From Erwinia aphidicola (lineage in GTDB: Bacteria > Pseudomonadota > Gammaproteobacteria > Enterobacterales > Enterobacteriaceae), in NCBI RefSeq assembly GCF_024169515.1, contig NZ_JAMKCQ010000001.1, forward strand, positions 4,464,001 through 4,528,000: 64,000 nt of DNA, written 5' to 3'. Both the position numbers and the translations under genes were made by a program. Shown here in pieces: positions 17,345 through 25,452 of the stretch (positions are counted from its first letter, which is position 1; each line of letters starts with the position of its first letter). The notes below the pieces were generated by a model. The model did not search any database. It had not been told where the DNA came from and saw only the letters and a program-made list of their open reading frames with translations.

Positions 17345-18691
17345 TTAGAACAGGTTAAAAGCGTAGTCGATTTGGAAATCAATCGAATGATTTATCGCGT
17401 GTTTAGGTTTCCCTTCTGCGCTGAGAATCGGGCGATTTTTTTGATTCTGATAATTCCAAGATGGCCCACCAGAGAGCTGGAAACTGAGTTTTTTCACCGC
17501 CGACGGCTGCCATTTTGAGAAGAGAATAGTTTCGCCGCGCCGGATAGCATGATCCCGATACTTAATGCCCCAGCCGAAGGCGCTCTGCAGCCCCAGCTTG
17601 ATTTCCGGCGTCACGAGATATTCGGTGGTCCAGGCCACCATTTTCTCATTGTTGACGACATAGTCATTGCCCCAGGCATCGGCCATCGAAGAGAACCGCC
17701 CACGGCTGTTTTTCGCCATATGGCGCTCAAAATAGCCAAGGCGATCGCTGGATTTCGCTTTGGTATAAGAAGCGCCAACCTTATGTTTCCAGCTTTTCTC
17801 GCGCCACTCAACATAGACGGACGGATGCCAGGCATCATTGTTGAACGGCCGATAATCTGCACTCATCGCTTTCCAGTTTTTCAACGCATGATTGTAATAC
17901 AGCATACCTAATACATTGACCTGATTGCCGGACAGCGCCGCAGGATGCCAGCCCAGTTCAAGCCCATGGCGTTGCAGGTACTGCTGGCTTTCGCCAAAGA
18001 AGTAGAGCGCACTGTACCCCGGCTGTTTGTACAGCAGCTCGCCGGTAGAGAGGTGGCCGATCTCTGTTTTGCGGTCCGCCGTGGCGAAGTGGATCTGCTG
18101 CGGCGCGCCTCTGTCGCTGTAGCGCGTTAGCCAGGCGCCGCGCAGTACCCACGGCCCCGCGCCGCTGTCCATGCGCCAGCCCTGATAGGTGCTGGGAATA
18201 GTGCGGCTGGAGTTAGTTATCGCCCCCCACTGATGGACGATTTGCCAGCCGGAATAGAGTTTTAAATAGCTGTCGTCGCCTTCCAGCTTCGCTTTAGCCA
18301 ATAGCTGGCCCAACTTATGGAACCCCCTGGCGTGGCCGTTATGGTTATACAGCACACTGCGCCCGGCGAAGTCATCGCTGGCCGCCAGTTTGAACACCTG
18401 ATAATAAGAGGCATCAAGCCCGATAATATCGGCAAAATAGCCGGAGGTATAATCCAGCGATATTCCCTGCCCCCAGGCTGTCTGCACCGAGCTATCTCCA
18501 GAATCTGAAGTATTCAGATTCTTAAATTGATTCCTGAAGGAGATTTCCGCGTGACTGTCGGTGATAAAACGACTTAATGAGTCAGTTAACTGCAGGGAGG
18601 AAGTTTCGAAGGCGCAGAGTGGCAGCGGCGCCAGCGTGAATAGCGCAGCAGAAAACAGGAACGTAGGTTTACCGGATAGCGTCAATAACAT
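17345..18691 (-). CDS. OprD-family outer membrane porin
   Basis: A 448-residue outer-membrane beta barrel. It has a signal peptide (about 1-28, ending PLCAFETS), alternating aromatic strands throughout, and a terminal Phe (IDYAFNLF), the usual BAM recognition end. The family includes OprD of Pseudomonas and ChiP of enterics, which admit small solutes. The frame runs further upstream, but ATG 18691 has AAAGGA eight bases before it and gives a proper signal peptide. Co-transcription with aphA suggests the channel admits phosphorylated or nucleoside-type substrates; that is inference. OprD family is called from strand pattern and motif YQGWRMDSGAGPW. Confidence 0.75.
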   Translation of the reverse strand: MLLTLSGKPTFLFSAALFTLAPLPLCAFETSSLQLTDSLSRFITDSHAEISFRNQFKNLNTSDSGDSSVQTAWGQGISLDYTSGYFADIIGLDASYYQVFKLAASDDFAGRSVLYNHNGHARGFHKLGQLLAKAKLEGDDSYLKLYSGWQIVHQWGAITNSSRTIPSTYQGWRMDSGAGPWVLRGAWLTRYSDRGAPQQIHFATADRKTEIGHLSTGELLYKQPGYSALYFFGESQQYLQRHGLELGWHPAALSGNQVNVLGMLYYNHALKNWKAMSADYRPFNNDAWHPSVYVEWREKSWKHKVGASYTKAKSSDRLGYFERHMAKNSRGRFSSMADAWGNDYVVNNEKMVAWTTEYLVTPEIKLGLQSAFGWGIKYRDHAIRRGETILFSKWQPSAVKKLSFQLSGGPSWNYQNQKNRPILSAEGKPKHAINHSIDFQIDYAFNLF

Positions 18692-18943
18692 GCGTGAAAT
18701 CCTTTTCTTGTTGATTAATGGCTGAACTCCTGTCAGCGGGCGGTGCAATAATATCAAAACGTTCCGCAGGTAAAGTGATAAACCTCACAATTAACCATTA
18801 TTACTGGAAAGATTCAGCACCATTCAACAACTATTGAAGCTATTATTATCGCTTGTCATTACTTGTTACGGCATGCTTGCGATATTTCTGGCGTAATAAA
18901 TTGCGGGCGGACCGAAATAAAAGGTCCGTCCATTCGTTGTAGA
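18692..18943. promoter_or_regulatory. porin upstream region
   Basis: About 250 bp of AT-rich DNA should carry the porin-aphA promoter. A hairpin, GGACC-9 nt-GGTCC, lies at about 18909-18927 just outside the mobile element; no T run follows it, so I do not call it a terminator. No gene is seen. Confidence 0.3.
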
Positions 18944-19338
18944 GGTCGACCACTGAGGGATCCCCAGAAATGACTTCCATCGCTAAACGTCCGCAAACCG
19001 GTCTGAGCTCAGCCTGAGCACGCCGGAACGGCAAAAGACGCTCCCTGCGGGCCTCGGCACGCGGCATCCCTGCCGCGTGACGTCCGGCTTACCTCAGGCC
19101 AAGCTCATCCCCCACTCGCATCGTGCTCGCTGTAGGTTTTAAACCGCGGCGCTGAGGCTTTGGGTGCAAGGAGGGAGGGCTGATTGCAGCAGGCCCACGG
19201 CCAGGGATGGCCGTGAGCCAGGCTACAGGGATGTATTCATGCCGGTGCGGTAAGCAGCCCTCCCTCCTGAAACCGGGCACCTGTCATCCCGCAACACTAT
19301 TCAAATCAATTTTTATGGAGATACCTCAGGGATCGACC
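18944..19338. mobile_element. 395-bp MITE-like element, copy 1
   Basis: A non-coding element bounded by imperfect terminal inverted repeats of about 21 bp (left end GGTCGACCACTGAGG, right end CCTCAGGGATCGACC). It is repeated almost unchanged at 60745-61142 in the same orientation. Inside are conserved hairpins: CACGCGGCA/TGCCGCGTG (about 19048-19071), CACGGCC/GGCCGTG (about 19195-19215), and an outer stem AGGAGGGAGGGCTG (19168-19181) pairing with 19255-19268. The open frames within it lack ribosome sites. It lies between the porin promoter and the 3' end of yicN; its right end merges with another GGTCGACC dyad at 19338-19355. Confidence 0.75.
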
Positions 19339-19363
19339 CTCTGTTCCGGTCGACCCGTCAGCC

Positions 19364-19834
19364 TCAGTGCAGCGTCGGGAACAGCGGTACGACATTGTTA
19401 CCGTCAGTCGCGGGAAACCTGGCGTTATAGCGCAGGCGAAAGTCATGCATCTCCTGCGCATCCGGTTCAATCTCGCGCAAGAAATTCAGCGCCAGCCGCA
19501 CATGCTCGGCAGCGATCTCGGTCGGCAGATAGGCTTTGCGCAGCACCCCGCGCCAGAAGGCGATGCTCTCATCCGACTCATCAACAATAAACACCTGGTA
19601 GATAAACAGCACGCTGGCGGCATTGGCGAGGTGGCTCTCATTTTCCACCATCAGATAGTCAACGAACTCCTCGCCTGCGCTTTTCCCCATCAGGCTCATC
19701 AGCGACTCGACGTACACCGGATCGAGATTGAGCCGCCGGGTTAACGCCTTCGCCGCACGGCGCGGGCGCGAATTCAGCACGCGAAAACCAATAATAAACA
19801 CCACTACCAGAGTTAAAAGCATCAGCCAGATCAT
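19364..19834 (-). CDS. yicN: YicN, DUF1198 family membrane-anchored protein
   Basis: A 156-residue protein with a single N-terminal membrane helix (about residues 2-18) and a cytoplasmic helical domain. It closely follows Escherichia coli YicN: the N-terminal MIWLMLLTLVVVFIIGFRVL, MGKSAGEEF, ESHLANAASVL and VRLALNFLRE are all recognisable. The function is unknown. It is followed on the same strand by nothing but the mobile element. The AraC regulator gene upstream reads in the same direction, 23 bp away. Confidence 0.85.
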   Translation of the reverse strand: MIWLMLLTLVVVFIIGFRVLNSRPRRAAKALTRRLNLDPVYVESLMSLMGKSAGEEFVDYLMVENESHLANAASVLFIYQVFIVDESDESIAFWRGVLRKAYLPTEIAAEHVRLALNFLREIEPDAQEMHDFRLRYNARFPATDGNNVVPLFPTLH

Positions 19835-19857
19835 GCACTATCCTGTTGAAAATTGAA

Positions 19858-20721
19858 TCAGCCGCGCAGGGCGGAAGGCGTCATGCCGTATACGCTTTTA
19901 AAGCGATTGCTGAAATGACTTGAAGAGTTAAAGCCGCAGCGCAGCGCGATCTCGGTCAGCGGCAGCGCGCTGTGGCGCACCAGCTGTTCGGCCTGCGCCA
20001 TACGCCGCTGCATCACATACTGGTGCGGGGCCAGCCGGGTTGACTGTTTGAACATGCGCGCAAAGTGAAACTCGCTCAGATCCGCGACCGCAGCCAGCTC
20101 CCCCAGCGTCAGGGCATTGCCCAGATTGGCATCAATAAACGCCAGCACGTTACGCAGCACAATGGGTGCCAGCCCGCCGCGCACCGTTGGCAGCTGCCAC
20201 TGTACTTCGCTGTAGTGCTGTAACAGGTGGGTCATCAGCAGCGTTGAGGCGGAGCTGAGCGTAAGCTGGTTGGCGTTCTGCCGCCAGTCGCTGCTCAGCA
20301 GGAAGTGGCGATAGAGCTGGGTAATGCGCTCATCCTGCTGGAACACTTTTTCATCCAGCGCGATGCTGGCCGGGCTGCGGTCCCAGATCTGCAGCGCCAG
20401 ATTTTTCAGGTGCTGGTCGGTGCAGTAAAGGTGGACAAAAGAGAACTCGCCGCGAATATCCCACGTTGACTCGCTGTCCTGCGGCATCAGGCAGAAGCGA
20501 TCCGGCGCGCCGCCGTTCTGCCAGCCGGAGCGGGTTTTATGCCAGGTGTCAAAACCCGCCTCAACGTACAGGCTCAGCGTATGGTGGTCGCTCTTTTGCG
20601 TCACGCAGTCGAAATCATTGCGCCAGGCCGCCAGCTGGATCCCGCAGCCAAGCTGCACGTGGCCCTGCAGGCGCGCGCGATGCTGACTGAGATTTTCAAA
20701 GGCCTGATAGACGTTTTTCAT
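19858..20721 (-). CDS. AraC-family transcriptional regulator
   Basis: A 287-residue regulator with an N-terminal effector-binding domain (about 1-170) and a C-terminal double helix-turn-helix: TLGELAAVADLSEFHFARMFKQ is the first HTH and LTEIALRCGFNSSSHFSNRFKSVYGMTPS is the highly conserved second one. It is divergent from the EamA exporter gene, 180 bp away, which is its most likely target. A TTG at 20736 is in frame; ATG 20721 is preferred although the ribosome site is weak. The inducer is unknown. Confidence 0.85.
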   Translation of the reverse strand: MKNVYQAFENLSQHRARLQGHVQLGCGIQLAAWRNDFDCVTQKSDHHTLSLYVEAGFDTWHKTRSGWQNGGAPDRFCLMPQDSESTWDIRGEFSFVHLYCTDQHLKNLALQIWDRSPASIALDEKVFQQDERITQLYRHFLLSSDWRQNANQLTLSSASTLLMTHLLQHYSEVQWQLPTVRGGLAPIVLRNVLAFIDANLGNALTLGELAAVADLSEFHFARMFKQSTRLAPHQYVMQRRMAQAEQLVRHSALPLTEIALRCGFNSSSHFSNRFKSVYGMTPSALRG

Positions 20722-20900
20722 GGCAACCGATCGCAAATTGACAGGCGTTCAGTTTAAGGAGCCTGACCGCCGGATACCAGATGTTAGCGATTCGCCGGCA
20801 AAAAAAAGCGCAAGATTTTGCAAGTCACCACAGCCTGCTGCAAGTCAGCGGTGGGCAATCGGGCCACACTACGCGTAAATCCCAGGATATTGAGGTAGCC

Positions 20901-21803
20901 ATGAACGCGTTATTGTATTTTTTAGTGGTGGTGATTTGGGGAACAACCTGGATTGCGATAGTGATGCAGCAGGGGGTGGTGTCAATCACCGTGTCGATTT
21001 TCTGGCGCTTTCTGCTGGCCGCCGCGGCAATGATGCTGGTGCTGGGCGTGCTGGGCCGCCTGCGCAAACTCTCCCTGCGCGACCACGCATTCTGCCTGTT
21101 ACAGGGCTGCTGCGTGTTCGGCTTTAACTTTGTCTGCTTCTATCATGCCGCTTCCTATATCAGCAGCGGGCTGGAGTCGGTGATTTTCTCGATGGCTGTG
21201 CTGTATAACGCCGTTAACAGCTGGATCTTCTTCCGCCAGCGCCCGCACCCTAACCTGCTGCCCGCCGCCCTGCTCGGCATGACCGGTATCGTCGCGCTGT
21301 TCTGGAACGATCTGGTTAGCACGCAGATGGCACCGCAGCTGCTGCTCGGCGTTGGCCTGAGCGCGCTGGGGACGTTCGGTTTTTCGCTCGGCAATATGAT
21401 CAGCACCCGCCACCAGCGGCGCGGGCTGGAGACGCTCTCTACCAATAGTTACGCGATGTTTTACGGCGCCATGGTGATGGCGGGCATCAGCCTGTTTCAC
21501 GGCGACCGCTTTATGCCGGAGCTGTCGGCGCGCTACCTCGGCTCGCTGTTTTATCTGGCGATATTTGGCTCCGTGATCGCCTTCGGTGCCTATTTTACTC
21601 TGGTGGGGCGCATTGGGGCCAGCCAGGCTGCCTACAGCACACTGCTGTTCCCGCTGGTCGCCCTGACCCTCTCAACGCTGTATGAGGGCTACATCTGGCA
21701 CCTGAATGCAGCGATCGGGCTGGTGTTGATTCTGCTGGGTAACCTGGTGATGTTTGCCAGGCCGGGGCTGTGGCGATTTGCTCAGCGCGCCGCCTCTTCC
21801 TGA
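20901..21803 (+). CDS. EamA-family exporter (YicL-like)
   Basis: A 300-residue inner-membrane protein with ten hydrophobic helices in two EamA repeats. The first begins with VIWGTTWIAIVMQQG, the second with the SALGTFGFSLGNMIS segment. Members of this drug/metabolite family export amino acids, purines or other small compounds. Escherichia coli yicL is a near neighbour of yicN, as here. The start ATG 20901 has GAGG six bases upstream; the frame runs further left but without a ribosome site. The divergent AraC protein probably controls it. Substrate unknown. Confidence 0.85.
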   Translation: MNALLYFLVVVIWGTTWIAIVMQQGVVSITVSIFWRFLLAAAAMMLVLGVLGRLRKLSLRDHAFCLLQGCCVFGFNFVCFYHAASYISSGLESVIFSMAVLYNAVNSWIFFRQRPHPNLLPAALLGMTGIVALFWNDLVSTQMAPQLLLGVGLSALGTFGFSLGNMISTRHQRRGLETLSTNSYAMFYGAMVMAGISLFHGDRFMPELSARYLGSLFYLAIFGSVIAFGAYFTLVGRIGASQAAYSTLLFPLVALTLSTLYEGYIWHLNAAIGLVLILLGNLVMFARPGLWRFAQRAASS

Positions 21804-22023
21804 CAACGTCATGGTTAGTATGAGAAATAAAATAATCACCGATGAAATGAATATCGGGATAAATTAGACAGTACTGTTAACCATTATTGTTGAAAAATTT
21901 TATTAATCGTTTCACATTATTAATACCATAATCTTTCGCCCGGTTAGCCGGGCGACAGATATCGGCACAGCACCTATACTTCCTTTGGTAGTAAATATAT
22001 GTAACCAACCAAGTGGAGGTCTT

Positions 22024-22344
22024 TTGACTATTTCTGATGAAGATGAACTGCACCACGTCATGATCGGCGAAGCCGCAATGAACCTAATCTTCAGCAGGGA
22101 AGAAGTGAGTACCGGTTCGCTCATCAACCAGCTACAGCACATGGCGCGACTGGAGGAAGATGATGACAGACTACTCAAGATTTGGGCGGCGCGGAAATGG
22201 CTGTTGCAACACAAACAGGGCAGCACAGACGCTTATAAAAAGCCGCACTGGCTCACCGCCGGGACGGAGCATGCAGACCCCGGCAACCGCGAGGCTGATA
22301 TCCGCCTGCATCGTTTTTCCGATAGTGAAAATATAGAATCGTAA
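22024..22344 (+). CDS. YmgA-like small connector protein, copy 1
   Basis: A 106-residue acidic protein. The core DEDELHHVMIGEAAMNLIF...STGSLINQLQHMARLEEDD parallels the protein at 24272 and Escherichia coli YmgA (short two-helix proteins of the ycgZ-ymgA-ariR regulon that act on Rcs phosphorelay output). The chosen start is TTG 22024, since GGAGG lies four bases before it and earlier frames have no ribosome site. It stands alone and its C-terminus after about residue 70 is variable. The function here is inferred from the family. Confidence 0.65.
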   Translation: MTISDEDELHHVMIGEAAMNLIFSREEVSTGSLINQLQHMARLEEDDDRLLKIWAARKWLLQHKQGSTDAYKKPHWLTAGTEHADPGNREADIRLHRFSDSENIES

Positions 22345-22418
22345 CCGGCTGACCCGCCGGACACTTTCAACCTTAACGTCAGGGATGACGTTAACAGAGA
22401 ACATCGGGCACGCTTCAG

Positions 22419-22622
22419 TTAGTGAAAGCTCTCCAGCAGATAGCGGAACGCCTGCAGATAGATATCTTTAAGGCGTGATTCTGAGGCTTGCTCACTGTGA
22501 GCGTGCAGCGTCAGCAGGACGCTCTTTTTGTCCAGCGCTTTACCGCTGGCGATTAACTCGGATACTGCGCGTCCTATTACTGCATAAATTTCCGCTGGAT
22601 AGTGGTGATCTTTGCCGTGCAC
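22419..22622 (-). CDS. AriR/YmgB-family small regulator, copy 1
   Basis: A 67-residue helical protein related to AriR (YmgB): IGRAVSELIASGKALDKKSVLLTLHAHSEQASESRLKDIYLQAFRYLLE has the AriR spacing of an amphipathic dimer helix, a loop and a second long helix. The frame stays open upstream as far as a TTG at 22766, but GTG 22622 has AAGGGG five bases before it and gives the family length. It faces the preceding YmgA-like gene. Escherichia coli AriR affects biofilm formation and acid resistance through Rcs. It is a diverged paralog of the one at 24688. Confidence 0.6.
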   Translation of the reverse strand: MHGKDHHYPAEIYAVIGRAVSELIASGKALDKKSVLLTLHAHSEQASESRLKDIYLQAFRYLLESFH

Positions 22623-22991
22623 GTGTACCCCTTGTGTGACTGGATGTACAGACAGTATAGCATTTGACAAAACCGCTGCGCTCTCAGCACCACCAATCCG
22701 TACAACACGCGGATTTATGACCCTGTTTTCGGAGTAATCCGGATTTGGTGAATCAAAACGCCTCAAAAAAATTTAAATAATTAAACCTTGCTAATGAAGA
22801 CCAGCCATGTTTTTATAGCGTCATCGGTTTGGAATACAGACCTTATGAAGCAGTTTTAGTAAAGCAGTCCTCAGTTCAAGTGTTATCCATAGATATCCTT
22901 TCTCATGAGCCTCCTCCTAAGTGCCCAATAAGTAAAACTCTGAAAACAGGCCTTCTGCCACACTGCGTGGCTCAAAATTAAGGAAATATTT
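22623..22991 (+). promoter_or_regulatory. upstream region and long 5' UTR of the cold-shock gene
   Basis: This 369-bp AT-rich gap precedes the CspA-family gene. Cold-shock genes of enterics have long structured leaders; a short stem GCCAC-ACTGC-GTGGC (about 22957-22971) precedes the AAGGAA ribosome site. I cannot place the promoter or a cold box exactly. Confidence 0.35.
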
Positions 22992-23204
22992 ATGTCTAAC
23001 AAAATGACTGGTTTAGTAAAATGGTTCAACGCTGATAAAGGCTTCGGCTTTATTTCTCCAGAAGACGGCAGCAAAGATGTGTTCGTACACTTCTCTGCAA
23101 TCCAGGGTACTGATTACAAAACCCTCGATGAAGGCCAGAAAGTTGAATTCACCATCGAGAATGGTGCTAAAGGTCCATCAGCCGCTAACGTAGTCGGTCT
23201 GTAA
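22992..23204 (+). CDS. CspA-family cold-shock RNA chaperone
   Basis: A 70-residue single OB-fold protein with both RNA-binding motifs intact: KGFGFI (RNP1) and VFVHF (RNP2). It melts RNA secondary structure and can act as an antiterminator. The sequence [20 protein letters not shown] is close to CspA/CspE of enterics. The start has AAGGAAA upstream. A strong hairpin terminator follows. It sits among YmgA/AriR proteins, whose Escherichia coli counterparts are also induced at low temperature. Confidence 0.93.
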   Translation: MSNKMTGLVKWFNADKGFGFISPEDGSKDVFVHFSAIQGTDYKTLDEGQKVEFTIENGAKGPSAANVVGL

Positions 23205-23275
23205 ACCTTTCATTATTCCCGGCTCACAATCGCGATGACGGCAGCAGCCTGAGCAGATGAGCAGGTAATATGAGA

Positions 23276-23310
23276 AACGGGGAGTGCCTTGCGGCACTCC
23301 CCGTTTTCGT
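23276..23310 (+). terminator. rho-independent terminator of the csp gene
   Basis: A 13-bp perfect stem (AACGGGGAGTGCC / GGCACTCCCCGTT) with a TTGC loop, followed by TTTTCGTTT. It lies 70 bp after the csp stop codon. Confidence 0.85.
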
Positions 23311-23838
23311 TTACGCGCCCCGCCCTCACTAATCCTCTGTTTACTCTGCCTTATTTTTTCCAAGACCCGGCTTGTATTCTTAATCCTCTCGCGTCGTCAC
23401 AATGCCTGCAGATAGAGAGTGCTGCGGCGTAGCCATACCACTGCCGCTAAAATCTTTCTTTGCACTGTTGCAGCGGTCGGAGAAGGAGCATTGCGCCCTG
23501 ATGATTGGATACGCGGCGGCATAATTTACACTCACTAAGACCAGAATTTTCCGATAGTTTAAACGCCGCTTGCTTATTCCTTCACAAGACTGGTCTTGGA
23601 ATAGTTTTTGTTTACAATAATCCCCGCCGCATTACCGATAGTTTCCGGACGCTGTACAGCTATCCTGTACACCCAGAGCATCAACATAACCCTATGATAA
23701 TTATCACTTAGCACTTTTTGCACAAAAATGAAAAGCATAAATATTCACTATTCCTGTACAACGCGTCAAAAGATGTATAACTTTGCATTCAGAAATATTT
23801 GACCATAATTTGAACTTTACGACTGAGGGGCATTTAAC
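23311..23838 (+). promoter_or_regulatory. gene-free region upstream of ycgZ
   Basis: About 530 bp without a convincing gene; a 68-codon frame at 23505-23711 lacks a ribosome site and family likeness. The AT-rich right half should carry the ycgZ promoter. In Escherichia coli that promoter is controlled by the MerR-like BluR and by cold; I see no clear MerR-type dyad here. Confidence 0.3.
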
Positions 23839-24084
23839 ATGCGTCAGGACAACTCCAACCCGAAGATTGAAAATGACATCAGCCGTTACTTTAATGAAGC
23901 CATCCTGCCCTCCCAGCAGGAAACTCTTGGCCAGATAGTGGTTGAGATTTTACGCTCAGGACGTAACCTTAACCGCAAAGCCATCTGTTCAAAGCTGCTA
24001 ACGCGCCTTGAACTGGCGACCGGGCACGAGCAGGAACGCCACTATCAGGAACTGATTGGGCTACTGTTTGGTCGCGGGGACTGA
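23839..24084 (+). CDS. ycgZ: YcgZ, two-component-system connector protein
   Basis: An 81-residue protein that clearly matches Escherichia coli YcgZ: ISRYFNEA, QQETLGQIVVEILRSGRNLNRKAICSKLL, LELATG and HYQELIGLLF are in the same order. YcgZ, YmgA and AriR are small proteins released from BluR repression by blue light and cold; they feed into the Rcs pathway and lower curli while favouring colanic acid. Start ATG 23839 has GAGGGG upstream. It is the first gene of a ycgZ-ymgA-ariR set with the same order as in Escherichia coli, although the gaps (about 190 and 120 bp) are wide. Confidence 0.85.
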   Translation: MRQDNSNPKIENDISRYFNEAILPSQQETLGQIVVEILRSGRNLNRKAICSKLLTRLELATGHEQERHYQELIGLLFGRGD

Positions 24085-24271
24085 GTTTTAAGCACTATGT
24101 TTGCTGAATTACCACTTTTTAGTGTGCGTTACGTTACAGCTCAGTCCGACAATCTGACCGGCCCGGACGCCTGACTTGAGCAGGCGTTTTATGACCGGCA
24201 TGCAGGTACCTGGATAACAGGTTTCTGTGGGCATCTTCGATGTCCCGCTTCACTGATTCAGAGACGTTGGT

Positions 24272-24565
24272 ATGTATAAAAACGAAGAAGAGAAATTAGC
24301 CGATATTGTGATGGGCGAGGCTGTCATGGTCCTGCTCTCAAACGATGCTGCCATCAGTAAAACTGCACTTATCAGACAGTTACAGGACATGGCGGCAGCA
24401 GAAAAAGAAGGGCTGCGTCAGCGCGCCTGTCGGCGTGCTATCGCCGAAGTCAGACAATCTCAGGCCCAGGAGCAGAACCGCCAGACGCATGAGATCCGCG
24501 ACCGCGATAATGTCACCCATCTTTTTACCAGTGAAGGCCCGGTTAACGGTGCAAAGAAACATTAA
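24272..24565 (+). CDS. ymgA: YmgA-like small connector protein, copy 2
   Basis: A 97-residue protein in the ymgA position between ycgZ and ariR. The core EEKLADIVMGEAVMVLLSNDAAISKTALIRQLQDMAAAEKEGLRQRACRRAI matches the layout of YmgA, and it is a paralog of the protein at 22024. The C-terminal tail is basic and variable. It is probably a small regulator acting on the Rcs system, as in Escherichia coli. The ribosome site is weak (GAGACG) but the start ATG 24272 gives the family length. Confidence 0.7.
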   Translation: MYKNEEEKLADIVMGEAVMVLLSNDAAISKTALIRQLQDMAAAEKEGLRQRACRRAIAEVRQSQAQEQNRQTHEIRDRDNVTHLFTSEGPVNGAKKH

Positions 24566-24687
24566 GACTTTTCTGTGAGTTAACTACACTTGGTTAAGTT
24601 TTTTACCTGCTGACGCCCGCGAACCCAGCCGTTCTCGTCAGTGCGTTTTCATCTCGGAGAATTTCTCCTATTAAGAAGGCTACCTCT

Positions 24688-24936
24688 ATGCAGCAGCAAT
24701 CAACAGAATCCGAAATCGTCGCCTGGTTTCAAGGGGGAGGAGAAAAGTACGCCCAGGAATCTCAGGCGCTCGGCGGCGTGATCAGGGATCTGATCGCTAC
24801 GGGTCAACTGGTTAATAACAAGGCGATCATTCTGAAGCTGATTGAGAAGCTGGAAACCACTTCTGACGTGGTTGAGCTAGACGTTTACCGCCAGGTGCTG
24901 GAAGTGGTGGTTGGCCTGACCCCGGACGACGCGTAA
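24688..24936 (+). CDS. ariR: AriR (YmgB) biofilm/acid-resistance regulator
   Basis: An 82-residue protein that matches AriR closely: a helix with ESQALGGVIRDLIATGQLVNNKAIILKLIEKLETTSDVVELDVYRQVLEVVV and the terminal DDA. AriR forms a helical dimer and represses biofilm formation in Escherichia coli; family members connect to the Rcs phosphorelay. It is the third gene in the ycgZ-ymgA-ariR order. An AAGAAGG ribosome site lies before the ATG. Confidence 0.85.
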   Translation: MQQQSTESEIVAWFQGGGEKYAQESQALGGVIRDLIATGQLVNNKAIILKLIEKLETTSDVVELDVYRQVLEVVVGLTPDDA

Positions 24937-25041
24937 CTCTCAGGGTTAACAAGGCCGTTTTTATTCCGGCGGCCTGCAAAATTTCAGTTTTCATCTACAC
25001 TTACAGGTTGTTGACTTTATTCACCTATAAGGAAATTAACG

Positions 25042-25275
25042 ATGAAACAGAACATCTTTAAAACCACTGTGATTGCCGCACTCTCCGTATTTGTGCTGGC
25101 GGGTTGCTCCTCTAACCAGACGCTTAATACCACCGATGGCAGAACCATTGTCACCGACGGTAAGCCGCAGATTGATAATGATACCGGTCTGGTCTCTTAT
25201 AAAAATGCGCAGACGGGTAAAACCGAACAGATTAACCGCGATCAGGTTAAGAACATGAGTGAACTGGATAACTAA
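25042..25275 (+). CDS. YgdI/YgdR-type small lipoprotein (DUF903)
   Basis: A 77-residue lipoprotein: signal peptide with lipobox LAGC (Cys 22) followed by the DUF903 fold with DGRTIVTDGKPQIDNDTGLVSYKNAQTGK. Escherichia coli YgdI and YgdR are small SH3-like envelope lipoproteins of unknown role. Start ATG 25042 with AAGGAAA upstream. A terminator follows the stop codon. Confidence 0.9.
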   Translation: MKQNIFKTTVIAALSVFVLAGCSSNQTLNTTDGRTIVTDGKPQIDNDTGLVSYKNAQTGKTEQINRDQVKNMSELDN

Positions 25276-25282
25276 CTCGCTT

Positions 25283-25305
25283 AAAGCCCCGCCAGGGGCT
25301 TTTTT
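25283..25305 (+). terminator. rho-independent terminator after the DUF903 lipoprotein
   Basis: Stem AAGCCCC / GGGGCTT with a GCCA loop and a run of six T, just after the lipoprotein stop codon. Confidence 0.85.
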
Positions 25306-25452
25306 GATCTCCTCAGGGCACTTACCGCCCCCTTGCTCTCACCACCCCTGCCCTTTACATTACTGGCTGCGCTTTGCAAAACTCTGCTGAAGAGGATGTC
25401 TGATGTCTCGCTACCCACTCGCGCTGTGCGCCCTGCTCTTTTCGGAGTGCCC

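Noticed and set aside
18909..18927. GGACC/GGTCC hairpin as a porin-side terminator
   Set aside because: No T run on either strand.
18846..19590. Several open frames within MITE copy 1 and its flanks (for example the one beginning MPGFRREGC)
   Set aside because: No ribosome sites, and they follow the repeat sequence; the same frames recur in copy 2, so they are by-products of the element.
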